Assembly: GCA_943704415.1 (NCBI GenBank)
Contig: CALSCO010001630.1
Location: 1 to 17,234, forward strand
Direction: 5' to 3'
From: Parvularia atlantis
Lineage: Eukaryota > Opisthokonta > Rotosphaerida
Length of the DNA: 17,234 nt
The notes beneath the pieces were generated by a model, which saw only the letters and a program-made list of their open reading frames with translations, was not told the DNA's origin and searched no databases. Position 1 is the stretch's first letter, and the number at the start of each line of letters is the position of its first letter. Position numbers and translations under genes: made by a program. Shown one piece after another: positions 16,911 through 17,234 of the stretch.

Positions 16911-17234
16911 ATGGAGCAGGACGAGCAGGTCGCGGCCGAGGGCGAGAGCGAGTTTGGCCCGCTGCCCGTGACGCGGCTCGAGGTGCGCGACTCGTGTGCC
17001 CGTTGCAGACGTTCTGCGGCCTCATCCCCCCCCCCCCTCCGTGCGCGGCGCGCAGGCCAACGGCATCGCCGCCGCCGACGTCAAGAAGCTCGCCGAGGCC
17101 GGGTTCCACACGGTCGAGTCGGTCGCGTACACGCCCAAGAAGGCGCTGCTGGCGATCAAGGGCATCAGCGAGGCCAAGTGCGACAAGATACTGGCCGAGG
17201 GTGCGCCGCCTCCCCCCTCTCGCCTCCCCCCCCC
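16911..17234 (+). CDS. RAD51: RAD51 recombinase, 3' truncated by the window end
   Basis: RAD51 forms the nucleoprotein filament that carries out strand exchange in homologous recombination in the nucleus. Exon 1 is 16911-16982 and starts in a good context (CACCATGG). The intron is 16983-17055 (73 nt). Exon 2 is 17056-17200 and ends one base into a codon at a GTGCGC donor at 17201. The 72 residues seen cover the short acidic tail, [10 protein letters not shown], and the N-terminal helix-hairpin-helix DNA-binding domain ([42 protein letters not shown]), which are hallmark eukaryotic RAD51. The ATPase core with its Walker motifs lies beyond the window. The second intron runs off the end in a C homopolymer. 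Confidence 0.96.
   Translation, partial: MEQDEQVAAEGESEFGPLPVTRLEVRDSCARCRRSAASSPPPLRARRAGQRHRRRRRQEARRGRVPHGRVGRVHAQEGAAGDQGHQRGQVRQDTGRGCAASPLSPPPP
17026..17037. repeat. 12-nt C homopolymer in RAD51 intron 1
   Basis: The run lies 18 bases before the acceptor of intron 16983-17055, between the expected branch region and the CAG. At 73 nt this intron is longer than nearly all others here. A similar C run of at least nine bases (17226-17234) ends the window inside RAD51 intron 2. Confidence 0.9.

Noticed and set aside
1-17234. Operon, CRISPR array, transposon, tRNA, rRNA or defence system
   Set aside because: I looked on both strands for spaced direct repeats, terminal inverted repeats, transposase motifs and tRNA-like folds and found none by eye. 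The repeats present are coding microsatellites or intronic homopolymers.

Overview
This window is compact, very GC-rich nuclear DNA from a eukaryote, most likely a fungus. Every gene is interrupted by tiny spliceosomal introns (about 44-80 nt). Most introns start GTGCG, many carry a CTGAC-like branch site 10-35 nt before the end, and most end in CAG. I reconstructed 56 introns plus one partial. With them removed, each complete gene is an open frame divisible by three with family motifs in order. RAD51, TAF11, VPS13 and a CofD/YvcK-like (UPF0052) protein are all normal fungal genes. I cannot tell a basidiomycete from an early-diverging (chytrid-like) lineage without searches, and a non-fungal protist is not excluded.

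Layout. (1) 1-12299, plus strand: most of a giant VPS13 bridge-type lipid-transfer gene, 37 introns and about 3,397 residues visible, lacking only the start of the N-terminal chorein region. (2) 12366-13142, minus: a complete TAF11 (TFIID histone-fold subunit), tail to tail with VPS13 across 66 bp. (3) 13194-14469, plus: a complete CDP-diacylglycerol-serine O-phosphatidyltransferase, head to head with TAF11 across only 51 bp. (4) 14505-16448, minus: a CofD/YvcK-like protein, tail to tail with gene 3 across 35 bp. (5) 16449-16910: a divergent promoter region holding one unexplained coding-like block. (6) 16911-end, plus: the first two exons of RAD51.

The genes are unrelated housekeeping functions (inter-organelle lipid transfer, transcription initiation, phosphatidylserine synthesis, an orphan nucleotide-sugar/F420-like family, homologous recombination). 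I see no dedicated cluster, mobile element, tRNA, rRNA or CRISPR array. VPS13 and the PS synthase both concern phospholipids, but nothing shows that their closeness is functional.

The most interesting signals are in gene architecture: an unusually high share of GC-AG introns (five candidates of 56, two of them firm), long G/C homopolymers inside introns and at both window ends, extremely short shared intergenic regions, and a PS synthase that looks bacterial-type rather than like classical fungal Cho1.
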